Made by a program: the position numbers and the translations under genes. Under the pieces are notes generated by a model. That model ran no database searches. It was given only the letters and a program-made list of their open reading frames with translations, and was not told where the DNA came from. From contig CAKTTY010000003.1 in the NCBI GenBank assembly GCA_934617065.1, positions 1-64,000 of the forward strand: DNA of 64,000 nt. The letters are read 5' to 3'. The stretch is from an uncultured Eggerthellaceae bacterium. GTDB lineage: Bacteria > Actinomycetota > Coriobacteriia > Coriobacteriales > Eggerthellaceae. Shown here in pieces: positions 39,368-49,207 of the stretch (its first letter is position 1; each line of letters begins with the position of its first letter).

Positions 39368-41598
39368 ACACCCGTTGCTCGGTAAATTGCCTGGGTCAGC
39401 GCAGGGGCAGGCGTATTGATAACGACTTCGCCGATGGATTTAGCACCGAACGGACCTGTGGGCTCATACGAATTCTCGAATTCCACATTGATATACCCCG
39501 TATCCAAGCGGGTTGGCAAACGATACGTGAACAAGCTCGATTCGCGAATCTTGCCTGTCGGAGTGCGAGTTACGTCTTCCATCAGCGTATGGCCGATACC
39601 TTGAACGATACCGCCTTCAACCTGGATACGCGCCAAGGCAGGGTTGATGGGAATGCCGCAATCAACCACAGCGGCGTAGTTAAGCACTTCAACCACACCG
39701 GTTTCGCGATCCAGCTCGATTTCCGCCATACCCACCATAAACGGCGGCGGGGAAACGGGTGAAGAATGCATAGCGGTAGCCTCGGGGGCCTCACGATTGC
39801 TGCACTGGCTCTTAACGGCAATCTCCTGCAAGGAAACCTTCTGACCTGTGCTTTCTCGCAATACGCATCCGTCTTCAAACTGCAGCTCTTCGGGCTTGCA
39901 TTCGAGGACATCAGCGGCAATAGCGCACAGCTTTTCCTTCAGCTGAGTACATGCCTTTTCAACCGCCATACCTGTAACGTAGGTGGTAGAAGAAGCATAC
40001 GAACCAGAATCGTACGGAGAAGCATCGGTATCGGCGCCGAATACGGAAACGTTTTCAACGGAGCACTCCATATGCTCAGCGACCATCTGGGCAAGAATGG
40101 TGTCACAGCCCGTGCCCATATCGGCGGCGCCAATGAGCATCATGAACGAGCCGTCGTCGTTCAGCTTGACGGTAACCGAGCCAACATCAATGCCGGAAAT
40201 GCCGGAGCCCTGCATGGACATGCCCACGCCAGCAGCGCGCACTTTGCCATTACCCATTTCGCGTACAGGGTACTTCGCTTTCCAATCAAACAGTTCAGCG
40301 CAACGCTCCATGCAGCGATCGAGCGCACAAGAATTGGTAACCTCGCCATAGTAAGCAGGCATGGCCATACCCTCGCGAACCATGTTCTGCTCGCGAATGA
40401 CGATAGGATCTATGCCCAGCTTTTCGGCAAGCTCATTCACGATGGTTTCAACAGCGAATTGACCCTGCGTCGCGCCAAAGCCACGATATGCGCCAGAAGG
40501 TTGCATATTCGTATACACCACATCAGCGGTGAATTTGAAAGCTTCAAGCGATCCCGTATACAGCGGAATGGATTTGTGGCCAGTTAAGCCAACCGTAGCC
40601 CAACCGTGTTCGCCATAGGCACCCGAATTGGAAAGCGTGTTGACAGCCAAAGCGCGAATGCGCCCATCGTTGTTGGCACCCAGACGCACGGAGATTTCCA
40701 TTTCGTGGCGCGGGGAACCACAGGTCTGCGCTTCCTTGCGTGAAAAAATGCACATTGCAGGGCGCCCTGTTTTCATGGTGACAAACGCAGGGTACACCTC
40801 ACAGACCGCAGTCTGCTTTGCGCCAAAGCCGCCACCGATACGCGGCTTTTCTACGCGGATGCGGCTTTTCGGAATGCCCAATGCATTGGACAGAATACGG
40901 CGCACATGAAACACAATCTGCGTTGAGGAAATAACATGCAAGCGGCCATAACGATCAAGTTGAGTAAAGGTACGGAACGTTTCCATCATGGCCTGGTTGT
41001 AGGCTTTCGTATGGTAAGTGCGCTCCAGCACAATATCGCAATCCGCAAGCACCGCTTCCACATCGCCATCGCTGTCGGCGGTACCGCCTACCAAGTTACG
41101 GGTGTTGTCTCCACCCAGGTCGCACAGCATATGCCAGTTGTCTTCAGGGTGCACCAATACAGGGTTGTCTTTAGCAGTGCGGAAATCCAACACCGGCTCC
41201 AGCACGTTGTACGTAACTTTGATGCGCCCAAGGGCTTTTTCGGCGGCCTCTTCGGTTTCAGCGGCAACGATAGCAACCACGTCACCCACAAAGCGCACAT
41301 GGCGATCGATAATCAGGCGGTCGTAAGGACTGGTTTCAGGGTACGTTTGGCCAGCATTCGAAAAACGCTCGTTCGGCACATCTTCCCACGTATACACATC
41401 AACCACGCCAGGAAGTTTCTTGGCCTTTGAGGTATCGATGGTTTCAACGATGGCATTGGCGTGAGAGCTTCGAAGCAATTTCACCACCAGCGCATCGGGG
41501 ACAATGTCATCGGTGTAAACCGGCTTGCCCAGCAACAGCTGCAGCGAGTCCTTTTTGCGAACGGACTTGCCCACAGATTGGTAATCGGGTCTATTCAC
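39307..41598 (-). CDS. Xanthine dehydrogenase family molybdopterin-binding subunit
   Basis: 763 residues from GTG 41598, with AGGAGG 6 bases upstream inside the 2Fe-2S subunit gene (8-bp overlap). Order: small alpha/beta hammerhead (1-130), then the molybdopterin-binding domains with RIGGGFGAKQTAVCEVYPA, PSGAYRGFGATQGQFAVE, GAADMGTGCDTILAQM and the catalytic Glu region GPFGAKSIGEVVINTPAPAL. Length fits the large subunit of three-subunit purine or nicotinate-type hydroxylases. With yqeB, yqeC, xdhC and a purine permease nearby it is most likely a selenium-dependent xanthine dehydrogenase; a related substrate is possible. Confidence 0.92.
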   Translation of the reverse strand: MNRPDYQSVGKSVRKKDSLQLLLGKPVYTDDIVPDALVVKLLRSSHANAIVETIDTSKAKKLPGVVDVYTWEDVPNERFSNAGQTYPETSPYDRLIIDRHVRFVGDVVAIVAAETEEAAEKALGRIKVTYNVLEPVLDFRTAKDNPVLVHPEDNWHMLCDLGGDNTRNLVGGTADSDGDVEAVLADCDIVLERTYHTKAYNQAMMETFRTFTQLDRYGRLHVISSTQIVFHVRRILSNALGIPKSRIRVEKPRIGGGFGAKQTAVCEVYPAFVTMKTGRPAMCIFSRKEAQTCGSPRHEMEISVRLGANNDGRIRALAVNTLSNSGAYGEHGWATVGLTGHKSIPLYTGSLEAFKFTADVVYTNMQPSGAYRGFGATQGQFAVETIVNELAEKLGIDPIVIREQNMVREGMAMPAYYGEVTNSCALDRCMERCAELFDWKAKYPVREMGNGKVRAAGVGMSMQGSGISGIDVGSVTVKLNDDGSFMMLIGAADMGTGCDTILAQMVAEHMECSVENVSVFGADTDASPYDSGSYASSTTYVTGMAVEKACTQLKEKLCAIAADVLECKPEELQFEDGCVLRESTGQKVSLQEIAVKSQCSNREAPEATAMHSSPVSPPPFMVGMAEIELDRETGVVEVLNYAAVVDCGIPINPALARIQVEGGIVQGIGHTLMEDVTRTPTGKIRESSLFTYRLPTRLDTGYINVEFENSYEPTGPFGAKSIGEVVINTPAPALTQAIYRATGVWHRELPILPEHILLAKPEE

Positions 41599-42064
41599 GT
41601 TCAGCCTCCTGCGCTTTCCCGCTGTTCAAGAAGTTGCGAATACCGCGCTGCTGACCCACGTAACCCGAGCAGCGGCACAGATTTCCGCTAAGATATGCCA
41701 GGATTTCCTCATCCGTTGGGTCGGGATTTTCACGCAGCAAGGCAATGGTATTCATAACGAAACCGGGATTGCAGAAACCGCACTGCTCAGCGCCTTGGTC
41801 GGCAATGAAGCCTACGAATTCGGACGCCTCTTCCTGCAACCCCTCCAAGGTGTACACGCTGTGACCATCCGCACGAGCCGCCAACGTCGAACAGGACAAA
41901 ACAGGCTGTTCATCGAGCAAGACTGTACACAAACCGCAGCTTGACGTTTCGCATCCGCGCTTAACGCTAAAGCAATTATGGGCACGAACGAAATCAATCA
42001 GCAGCATATCGGCCGGGATGTCGTCGGAAACCATCTTTCCATTCAGTTTGATTTTGATTTCCAT
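41591..42064 (-). CDS. Molybdenum hydroxylase 2Fe-2S subunit
   Basis: 157 residues. Plant-type [2Fe-2S] domain: CFSVKRGCETSSCGLCTVLLDEQPVLSC; second helical [2Fe-2S] domain: GAEQCGFCNPGFVM and NLCRCSGYV. Electrons pass from Mo through these clusters to FAD. Its ATG overlaps the preceding stop (TAATG). Confidence 0.95.
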   Translation of the reverse strand: MEIKIKLNGKMVSDDIPADMLLIDFVRAHNCFSVKRGCETSSCGLCTVLLDEQPVLSCSTLAARADGHSVYTLEGLQEEASEFVGFIADQGAEQCGFCNPGFVMNTIALLRENPDPTDEEILAYLSGNLCRCSGYVGQQRGIRNFLNSGKAQEAERE

Positions 42065-42864
42065 TACAGCACCTCCCCCAATGCCATTAGGGTGCGGCGT
42101 GTAAGCACGGGGACCAACGCCTTACGATACTCGGCGCTACCCCACATATTTCCCGATACGGGAACAGTGCTCGCCGCATACTCGGCAAAAGACGCGGCGC
42201 TTTCTTCCGTAATGCCATTAGCCAGGATGCCTTGCTCGTCGCGAAGCATCATGGCACGCGCAGGACGGGAGCCCACTACCACACGGTACTCATTGCCCAG
42301 CTTCGCCGCAGCGCAATTAAGCGAAGGCAAATCAGTACGCTGCTTACGTACCGCCTGATAGGCAAACGCGCCAGGCTGCTTTTTTACAATGAGCCGTACC
42401 AGAAGATCCTTGTCGTACTTCATGTTCACGAACTCTTCCAGAGAAACTACGCCGCCCTCAAAAAGCTCGACGTAGCTGTCCATAGCCATAAAAAGAGCAA
42501 CGATGTCAGAGAAACCCATGCGGCGCCATAAGCTTCCGCCCAACGTGGCACCATTGCGGAACTGCACGCCCACAATATCTTTGAACGCAGCCTCAACCGC
42601 ACCGCAAGAATAGGCAGCCAAACCAGGATGCTTTTCCATTTGTCGCAGCGTAACCATAGCGCCAATACGGAACTCGTTTTCGGTTTCTTCAATTTCGCCC
42701 AAGCCCAAATCGCACAAGTCGATAGCAGTACCGAAAGAGTGCTTGCCCATTTTCAGCCACATCATGCCAGCAACGATGCGATGACGCTTTTTCTGGTTCA
42801 ATTCCCAGGCCTCTTCCAGGCTCTGCGGACGCACATATTTCTGGAAGGTGATAATGACACTCAC
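42064..42864 (-). CDS. Molybdenum hydroxylase FAD-binding subunit
   Basis: 266 residues from GTG 42864. FAD_binding_5-type N-terminus with RIVAGMMWLKMGKHSFGTAIDLCDLGL and GAMVTLRQMEKHPGLA, then the region VQFRNGATLGGSLWRRMGFSDI that binds FAD, and a CO_deh_flav_C-like end. First gene of the operon; it hands electrons to NAD+ or another acceptor. A -10-like TATAAT lies at 42896-42901 on the minus strand. Confidence 0.93.
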   Translation of the reverse strand: MSVIITFQKYVRPQSLEEAWELNQKKRHRIVAGMMWLKMGKHSFGTAIDLCDLGLGEIEETENEFRIGAMVTLRQMEKHPGLAAYSCGAVEAAFKDIVGVQFRNGATLGGSLWRRMGFSDIVALFMAMDSYVELFEGGVVSLEEFVNMKYDKDLLVRLIVKKQPGAFAYQAVRKQRTDLPSLNCAAAKLGNEYRVVVGSRPARAMMLRDEQGILANGITEESAASFAEYAASTVPVSGNMWGSAEYRKALVPVLTRRTLMALGEVL

Positions 42865-42895
42865 CCCATTACTAGAACTTTACATAGATATTGCT

Positions 42896-42920
42896 ATTAT
42901 ACTTTGAACCGATAGCTATC
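42896..42920 (-). promoter_or_regulatory. Candidate promoter and palindrome of the hydroxylase operon
   Basis: On the minus strand TATAAT (42896-42901), about 32 bp before the GTG, with the perfect palindrome GATAGCTATC at 42911-42920 where the spacer or -35 should be. The position suggests a repressor site shared with the divergent MocA gene. Confidence 0.4.
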
Positions 42921-42969
42921 CGCTTAGAGGACAAATCCAACCACCGAATTCGCAAAGGGAACTATCGCC

Positions 42970-43572
42970 ATGCCACACCTTGCCAAACAAATAACGATGA
43001 AGCACGGATGCATCATCATGGCATCGGGTATGGGCACGCGATTTGGGGGCAATAAGCTCATTGTCAAGCTAAATGGCACGCCGCTTATTCAATACGTAAT
43101 TCAGGCCACCGAAAAGCACTTCGAAAAACGCGTGGTAGTTACCCGCCACGATGAAGTGGCAGCACTGTGTCACGCGTTAGGTGCTGAAGTGGTACTTCAC
43201 GGCAAGCCCCATCGGAATGATACGGTGCGCTTGGGTATGGACGCCATAGGCGAATGCGACACCGTTACCTTCTTCCAGGCAGACCAACCGCTTATCAGTC
43301 CAAACACTATTGCCGCCCTTTTACACGCCGCAGAAAACACCCCTGGGTGCATTTGGCGCACCAGCTTTAAAGGCACGCCAGGCGCCCCCGTGCTATTCCC
43401 CTCATGGGCATTCGACGAACTTAAAACGCTCCCATCGGGCAAAGGCGGCGGCCACGTTGCCAAAGCGCACGAAAAGCTTGTTAGAACCATCGAGGTTTCA
43501 AACAGATGGGAACTCTTCGATGTTGATACGCCTGAAGATCTGAACCTTTTGCAGAAGCACCTAAACTTCTAA
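42970..43572 (+). CDS. MocA-like molybdenum cofactor nucleotidyltransferase
   Basis: 200 residues from ATG 42970 (AAAGGGAAC upstream); a second ATG at 42997 lacks a ribosome site. IIMASGMGTRFGGNKLIVKLNGTPLIQYVI is the nucleotide-binding start of the MobA/MocA NTP-transferase fold; FFQADQPLI is the metal-binding site; GAPVLFPSWAFDELKTLPSGKGGGHVA fits MocA. It would form the cytidine dinucleotide form of Moco required by xanthine dehydrogenase-family enzymes. Divergent from the hydroxylase operon. Confidence 0.9.
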   Translation: MPHLAKQITMKHGCIIMASGMGTRFGGNKLIVKLNGTPLIQYVIQATEKHFEKRVVVTRHDEVAALCHALGAEVVLHGKPHRNDTVRLGMDAIGECDTVTFFQADQPLISPNTIAALLHAAENTPGCIWRTSFKGTPGAPVLFPSWAFDELKTLPSGKGGGHVAKAHEKLVRTIEVSNRWELFDVDTPEDLNLLQKHLNF

Positions 43573-43828
43573 CGGACGCAAAATCGTACCAGGACGATGG
43601 CCGCATCTTGCTTGGTTGCGCTCGCAAACAGGACACGGCCAAAGGCAAGGCTCAGCGTAGAGCTGCATACTCAATGAAGCGCCCCCCATAACAACGAGCG
43701 GGCACGCGCTCTGAAGGCATCACGAGCACCCGTGCGGGAGCGCCCTAAACTAACCGCGCTTATCGCAAAAAACGCCCAGTTGGATAAGTCATCCAACTGG
43801 GCGCAGAGTAAACCCGAACAGCCAATAC
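43573..43828. other. Intergenic region between convergent MocA and permease genes
   Basis: Apart from the permease terminator (43767-43803), no gene or element is seen. Confidence 0.5.
43767..43803 (-). terminator. Intrinsic terminator of the purine permease gene
   Basis: 13-bp perfect stem CGCCCAGTTGGAT / ATCCAACTGGGCG, followed on the minus strand by TTTTTT. Confidence 0.93.
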
Positions 43829-45316
43829 CTAGTTGTTCGAATCTTTTTTAAGAAGGGCCGAATCCTTCGGCAGCACAATGTTCAAAAGGATAGCTACCGC
43901 AGCTGCAGCAACAATACCGGAGCCACCGAAAATAAGGCTTACCATCTCGGGCGCACCAGCCAGAACGGCAGGGTTTGCGCCAATGCCGTAGCCCAGGCCA
44001 AGAGCAACCGAAACGATGCTCAGGTTGCGCGAGGTGAGCGGATCACGCGTAATGAGCTGGATGCCGCTTACCACGATAGAAGCGAACATGATAACAGCGG
44101 CGCCACCAAGAACGGACTGGGGCATGATGGAAATCACCGCAGCCAGCTTCGGGCACAAACCACACAGAATCAGGAAGAGGGCACCGCATGCCAGAGCCTT
44201 GCGGTTGACCATCTTGGTCATGGCAACCAAGCCAACATTCTGACTGAAAGACGTATTGGGCAAAACACCGAACAAAGCAGCGAACGTCGAGCCGATGCCG
44301 TCGCAAACAACGCCACCGGAAAGCTCCTTGTCGGTTGCTTCACGATCCATACCGCCCTGGGTTACACCCGAGATGTCGCCAACCGTTTCAACAGCCGTAA
44401 CAACGAACATAACCAGCACAGGAGCAATAGCACGCATGTCGAACACAGGAGCGACGGGCATCAACGCCGGAACAGCGAACCAGGACGCTTCGGCCACTTT
44501 ATCCCAATTCAGAACCCAAGCTTTGGTGTACTCAACGCCTTCGGCGGTAACACCCGTCGTAGGCAGAATTAAGCCCATGATGCCTGCAACGATATAGCCC
44601 ACGATAATGCCGGCCAAAATCGAAGAAGCACTCACAAAACCCGTGGTGGCGTGCTTGACCGCCAAAATGACAACCAAAACAATCAACGCTAAGCAAAGGT
44701 TCTCGAGCGAGCCAAAATCAACTGCGCTGTTGCCACCGCCAAAAGCATTAACGCCAACGCTAATTAGGCTCAAGCCGATTGAAAGCACAACGGTGCCCGT
44801 AACGATAGACGGGAAAAATCTGCGAAGCGGCTTTAAGAAGAAGCCCAGAACAGCTTCGAACAGACCACCAATAAGCGAAGCGCCCATGATGGCGCCATAG
44901 GCAACAAGACCTCCGCCCATAGATGCGGCAACGGAATTGAATACGCCGATAAATCCGGATGACGTGCCCATGATAATTGGAACCCTGCCACCTACAGGAC
45001 CGATACCGAACAACTGAACTAACGTTACCACGCCGGCGATAAGCATGGCGTTCTGCAGCAGCGCCAACTGAATTTCCGCGAATTCAGCAGTGGCCAAGCC
45101 ACAAACGCCCGTCACGATAAGCAACGGCGTTAGATTGCCAACAAACATCGCTAACACATGCTGCAGACCCAGCGGAACCGCCTGAGTAAGCGGAATATCG
45201 CCTTCAAACGAGAAAACACCCAGCGACCTACCATTGCCGGTGGTTTCTTCCGAAGAACCTTCCGTACGCACTTCTTCCTTTGCGTGCGGCTGATTCTCCT
45301 GTTTTTCTTCGACCAC
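43829..45316 (-). CDS. NCS2 xanthine/uracil permease
   Basis: 495 residues from GTG 45316 (AGGGGG 7 bases upstream; the nearby ATG is out of frame). After a polar N-terminal tail come 14 predicted helices starting PLGLQHVLAMFVGNLTPLLI, the NCS2 hallmark. Substrate-site motifs: MGTSSGFIGVF, FVVTAVETVGDISGVTQ (Glu in helix 8) and VLPNTSFSQNVGLVAMTKMVNRKA (NAT signature region). Likely imports xanthine, urate or uracil by ion symport, feeding the adjacent molybdenum hydroxylase. Confidence 0.92.
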   Translation of the reverse strand: MVEEKQENQPHAKEEVRTEGSSEETTGNGRSLGVFSFEGDIPLTQAVPLGLQHVLAMFVGNLTPLLIVTGVCGLATAEFAEIQLALLQNAMLIAGVVTLVQLFGIGPVGGRVPIIMGTSSGFIGVFNSVAASMGGGLVAYGAIMGASLIGGLFEAVLGFFLKPLRRFFPSIVTGTVVLSIGLSLISVGVNAFGGGNSAVDFGSLENLCLALIVLVVILAVKHATTGFVSASSILAGIIVGYIVAGIMGLILPTTGVTAEGVEYTKAWVLNWDKVAEASWFAVPALMPVAPVFDMRAIAPVLVMFVVTAVETVGDISGVTQGGMDREATDKELSGGVVCDGIGSTFAALFGVLPNTSFSQNVGLVAMTKMVNRKALACGALFLILCGLCPKLAAVISIMPQSVLGGAAVIMFASIVVSGIQLITRDPLTSRNLSIVSVALGLGYGIGANPAVLAGAPEMVSLIFGGSGIVAAAAVAILLNIVLPKDSALLKKDSNN

Positions 45317-45587
45317 TCATATCCCCCTTCCAAAAGGATAGTAATGGCAAAAAAATATCACCCAATTGTTACGTTTAAAAGCACGACCAAAAATTTCCTC
45401 CACAAAAGTCGATCCACACAACCGAAAAACAGTGCCGCCCTTTCGGAACACTTGCCGACCGCAGCTTCCAATACCGCCACTGACGCTTACCAAACGAACG
45501 AGTTCGTTACGCGTCTTGAAAGTTTTAAATCCGCTCAACCGACCAGAACTGCTTTTGAAACAGCTATCGATCCCACCTTCATTCCAC
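45317..45587. other. Intergenic region upstream of the permease
   Basis: No gene or known purine riboswitch is recognised; presumably promoter of the permease on the minus strand. Confidence 0.4.
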
Positions 45588-48084
45588 CTAAATGAACTTT
45601 CCCGTAACGCTTTCGGGGCAGTTCCGAATATCCTCCGGCGTACCGCAGGCAACAATTTGGCCACCTTCTTCACCGCCACCGGGTCCCATATCGATAATGC
45701 AATCGGCGGCACGGATGACATCAAGGTCATGCTCAATCACGACAACCGTTGCCCCCTTGGCAATCAATGCATCGAACACCCGCAACAATGTCTCGACATC
45801 CCTAGGATGAAGGCCAATGGTGGGCTCATCGAAAACAAAAACAGAATCGGTCTGTTCCCTACCCATTTCACTTGCCAGTTTCAGTCGCTGCGCTTCACCA
45901 CCGGATAACGAGGGGGGTTTCTTCGCCAAGCGTAAGATATCCCAGCCCCAAATCCCGAAGGGTTTCGAGTTTCGGCCGTACGGCATTAAGATTCTGGCAA
46001 AAGGCTACCGCCTCATTGACATCCATATTCATAAGCTCGGGTAAAGAGTGCTTCTCACCCTGCTTATTTGCATAACGAACCTGATTTGCCTGTTTCCGAT
46101 ATCTCGACCCACGACATTCGGGACAAGGAATATCGACATCTGGCAGGAACTGAACATCGAGCGAAATAGTTCCAGTGCCATCGCAAACGGGACACCTGAG
46201 GCTCCCCGTGTTATAGGAAAACTCGCCCGCTTTAAGTCCAAGCTCCTTCGCATCGGCTGTTCTTGCGTACGTCCTTCGCAACACATCATGCACGTTGGCA
46301 TAGGTGGCAACGGTTGAACGCACGTTAGCGCCAATGGGCGTTGCATCGATCAACTTCACATGGTTGATGCCTTCCGCCCGAATGGAACAAACATGGCTTG
46401 GCATGGGCTTACCGTAACAAAGCGCCTCCAAGCCAGGTATAAGGCTCTCCAGCACCATGGTGGTTTTTCCCGAGCCAGAAACCCCCGTAATTACCGTTAG
46501 CTGATGCTTGGGTATGCGTACCGAAAGCGGTTTTACGGTATGGATCGAATTTGTTTCCATGTGTATAGCGTCATCATAATTTGCAGCAATCTGCTTTGGG
46601 CATCCATCGGCCACCGTCGCACCGGAAAGGTAAGGACCTATCACGGAATTCGGGTTGCCTTCGATACTCCTCACGGTACCTTGGGCGATAACCGTTCCGC
46701 CTTCGGCGCCTGCGTCCGGACCCATTTCGATAAGCCAGTCCGATTCCTTAAGAATCTGGGTGTCGTGATCTACGAGCAAAACGGAATTTCCATCCCGCAC
46801 AAGATCGTGCATTACACCGTTCAAACCAACGATGTTGGCGGGATGCAGCCCGATAGAAGGTTCATCAAGAACGTATAACACGCCTGTCGTACGATTACGC
46901 ACCGCTCGTGCCAACTGCATGCGTTGACGCTCGCCCGTGGAAAGTGTGGACGAAGCCCTATCGAGCGTTAGGTACCCCAGGCCCAATTCCATAAGCCGAG
47001 CGGCAACTTCCTCATACGACTCGCAGATGCTCTGAGTCATAGCGCGCATTTCGTACGGCATAGCCTCGGGCACGCGTTTAACCCACGCAACGGAATCCTT
47101 CAATGTCATCCGACAAGCATCGGCTAGCGATATGCCCATCAATCGCGGTGCTCGAGCTTCTTCGGAAAGCCTTGTACCGTGGCATTCTGGACACATCTCT
47201 TCTTTCAGAAACTTCTCAACGCGTTTCATGCCCTTGTCATCCTTAACCTTGTTGAGGGCGTTGAGCACTGTTGCGGTTGCGCTGTAGTAAGTCATGTTCA
47301 GCTCGCCAGCCGAAGCGCTGTCTTTGTTTTTTGGGACGTAAAAGATATGCCGTTTTTCCATTGGGCCGTCATAGACGATTTCCTTTTCCCTATCGGAAAG
47401 CTCGCAGAACGGGATATCGGTACGTACGCCCATTTCCCGACAGACATCAGTCATCAACGACCACATAAGGGAATTCCAAGGTGCAACAGCACCCTCGTCT
47501 ATGGTTTTGCTTTCATCGGGGATAAGCGTCGATCGATCGACGGTTCGAACCATTCCCGTACCGCCACAATGCTTGCAAGCTCCTGCGGAATTGAAAGCAA
47601 GGTCCTCTGCTCCCGGTGCGAAAAAATGCTCGCCGCATTCCGGGCACACCAGCTCACCATTCATAGCAGCCACGTTGATACTGGGCTCAACATAGTGACC
47701 ATTAGGACAACGGTGGCTGGAAAGGCGCGAGAACATCAACCTCAAACTGTTCAGCAGTTCCGTTCCCGTGCCGAAGGTGGAACGAATACCGGGGACTGAG
47801 GGTCTTTGATGCAAAGCCACAGCCGCCGGCACATAGAGAACCTCATCGACATCGGCACGAGCCGCCTGCGTCATCCTTCTTCTGGTGTACGTGGAAAGCG
47901 ACTCAAGATAGCGGCGCGAACCTTCAGCGTACAGAACCCCCAAAGCCAACGAGCTCTTTCCCGATCCAGATACACCCGCAATACCAACGATGCCGCCCAA
48001 TGGAATATCGACATCGACATTTTTCAGGTTATGAACCCGAGCTCCCCTAACCTTTATGCAAGTTGGCCTCTGTTCAGCATTCAT
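45588..48084 (-). pseudogene. UvrA-like ABC ATPase split by a homopolymer frameshift
   Basis: ATG 48084 (GAGGG upstream) begins MNAEQRPTCIKVRGARVHNL. First ATPase: Walker A GVSGSGKSSLAL, zinc-type Cys pairs (CPECGEHFF, CKHCGGTG), signature STLSTGERQRMQLARA, Walker B YVLDEPSIGLHP. Second: Walker A GVSGSGKTTM, CPVCDGTG/CPECRGSR. After GYLTLGEETP the frame breaks at a run of six C (plus-strand G6, 45912-45917) and stops at 45895; the -1 frame continues with LSGGEAQRLKLASEMG, FVFDEPTIGLHP to TAG 45588. One base fewer joins them to about 831 residues. Short UvrA-type (class II) proteins are linked to DNA-damaging drug resistance rather than standard UvrABC. Confidence 0.85.
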
Positions 48085-48315
48085 CCGACTGCCCTCATCC
48101 ATAGTCTTTCGCCCATATCCGATATACCGCAGCGCTTTCGCCGTTTGGGTCCTTTTCAGGCTCGGCATAGCGAGCACATTGTTGCACCCCTGTTCAAACG
48201 CAACATTGCCTATATCCGCCGCGTTAAAATGCGAAGGTCTTCAACACCTAGACTTTGCTTCTTCGCATAAGCTTACCAACTTCCCACCGAGGCGAACGAA
48301 TGGCTTAGCTCTGCT

Positions 48316-48354
48316 AAAAACAAATAAGGCTGGCGACATTTCCGTCAGCCAGCC
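48316..48354 (-). terminator. Intrinsic terminator of the DUF134/NifX gene
   Basis: On the minus strand GGCTGGC ... GCCAGCC with an inner TGACGGAAATGTC loop, followed by TTATTTGTTTTT. Confidence 0.8.
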
Positions 48355-48377
48355 CCACGTTCCTTAGAGCAAAAGCA

Positions 48378-49193
48378 TTAATTGCCGTGGCCACCGTGGC
48401 AACATGCACCGTGTTCGTGGCTGTGCCCCTGACACTCACCATGAACTTGTGCATGACCCTGACATTCCCCATGCGCATGCTGGTGGCCATGATGGCATCC
48501 CCCATGGCTATGCCCATGATGATCGCAAACTGGCATAGTGCTCTTCTCGAGAATGCCGGCCAGCAGACACGATACGGCATCGTCTGCCAATCCAGACAGC
48601 CCACCATACAGTTCGATGCCTTGAGCTGCAAGCGCGCTTTGTGCTCCACCACCAATGCCGCCGCACAGAAGGACATCGACATCATTTCCCTTAAGGAAGC
48701 CCGCCAAAGCTCCATGGCCAGAACCCTGAGTGTCGACTACCTGCATTGCCACAACCTGACCGTCTTCAATGTCATATAGCTTGAACGCCTGAGTTCTTCC
48801 AAAATGTTGAAATATTTCGCCATTTTCATACGTTACCGCAACCCTCATAAGAGCCTCCTTCTTCTTGGGATTGCTTACAAATTTAAAATCGGCGCTACCA
48901 CATGGAGGAAACGCAACGTTACCGCCCTCAATGCACAGCCGCTTACCATTCACCAAACTGTCAGCAACTTTCGAACGAGCCCGTTCGTATATACCCGTTA
49001 CCGTAGTTCGCGAAACGCCCATATGAGCCGCCGCTTCTTCCTGGCTCATTTTCTCTAAATCGAGAAGGCGTATTACCTCAAGTTCGTCATAGGCAAGCTC
49101 TACGGTGTCCCCTGCGGGGATGCCGTCAGGCACGAAACCAACGAATTCGGGCACGATGCCCACGAACCGAGTTCTTTCTTTTCGTCCTGCCAT
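48378..49193 (-). CDS. DUF134 regulator fused to NifX/NifB-type domain with His/Cys tail
   Basis: 271 residues from ATG 49193 (AAAGGA 7 bases upstream; the earlier ATG at 49220 lacks one). Residues 1-105: DUF134, a sigma-70 region-4-like helix-turn-helix (ELEVIRLLDLEKMSQEEAAAHMGVSRTTV, about 36-72). Residues 115-215: dinitrogenase iron-molybdenum cofactor domain (MRVAVTYENGEIFQHFGRTQAF, LCGGIGGGAQSAL) that binds Fe-S or Fe-Mo clusters in relatives. Residues 223-270: repeated Gly-His and His-Gly-Glu-Cys units, an evident metal-binding tail. It probably senses a metal or cluster and regulates itself through palindromes at 49208 and 49263. Confidence 0.9.
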   Translation of the reverse strand: MAGRKERTRFVGIVPEFVGFVPDGIPAGDTVELAYDELEVIRLLDLEKMSQEEAAAHMGVSRTTVTGIYERARSKVADSLVNGKRLCIEGGNVAFPPCGSADFKFVSNPKKKEALMRVAVTYENGEIFQHFGRTQAFKLYDIEDGQVVAMQVVDTQGSGHGALAGFLKGNDVDVLLCGGIGGGAQSALAAQGIELYGGLSGLADDAVSCLLAGILEKSTMPVCDHHGHSHGGCHHGHQHAHGECQGHAQVHGECQGHSHEHGACCHGGHGN

Positions 49194-49207
49194 TGCATTT
49201 CCTTTTC

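Noticed and set aside
39307..41598. In-frame UGA selenocysteine codon in the hydroxylase
   Set aside because: The frame is uninterrupted; selenium in these enzymes is a labile cofactor, not selenocysteine.
45895..45920. Programmed frameshift in the UvrA-like gene
   Set aside because: UvrA-type genes are not known to use one, and no slippery heptamer in the right phase is present; mutation or read error is simpler.
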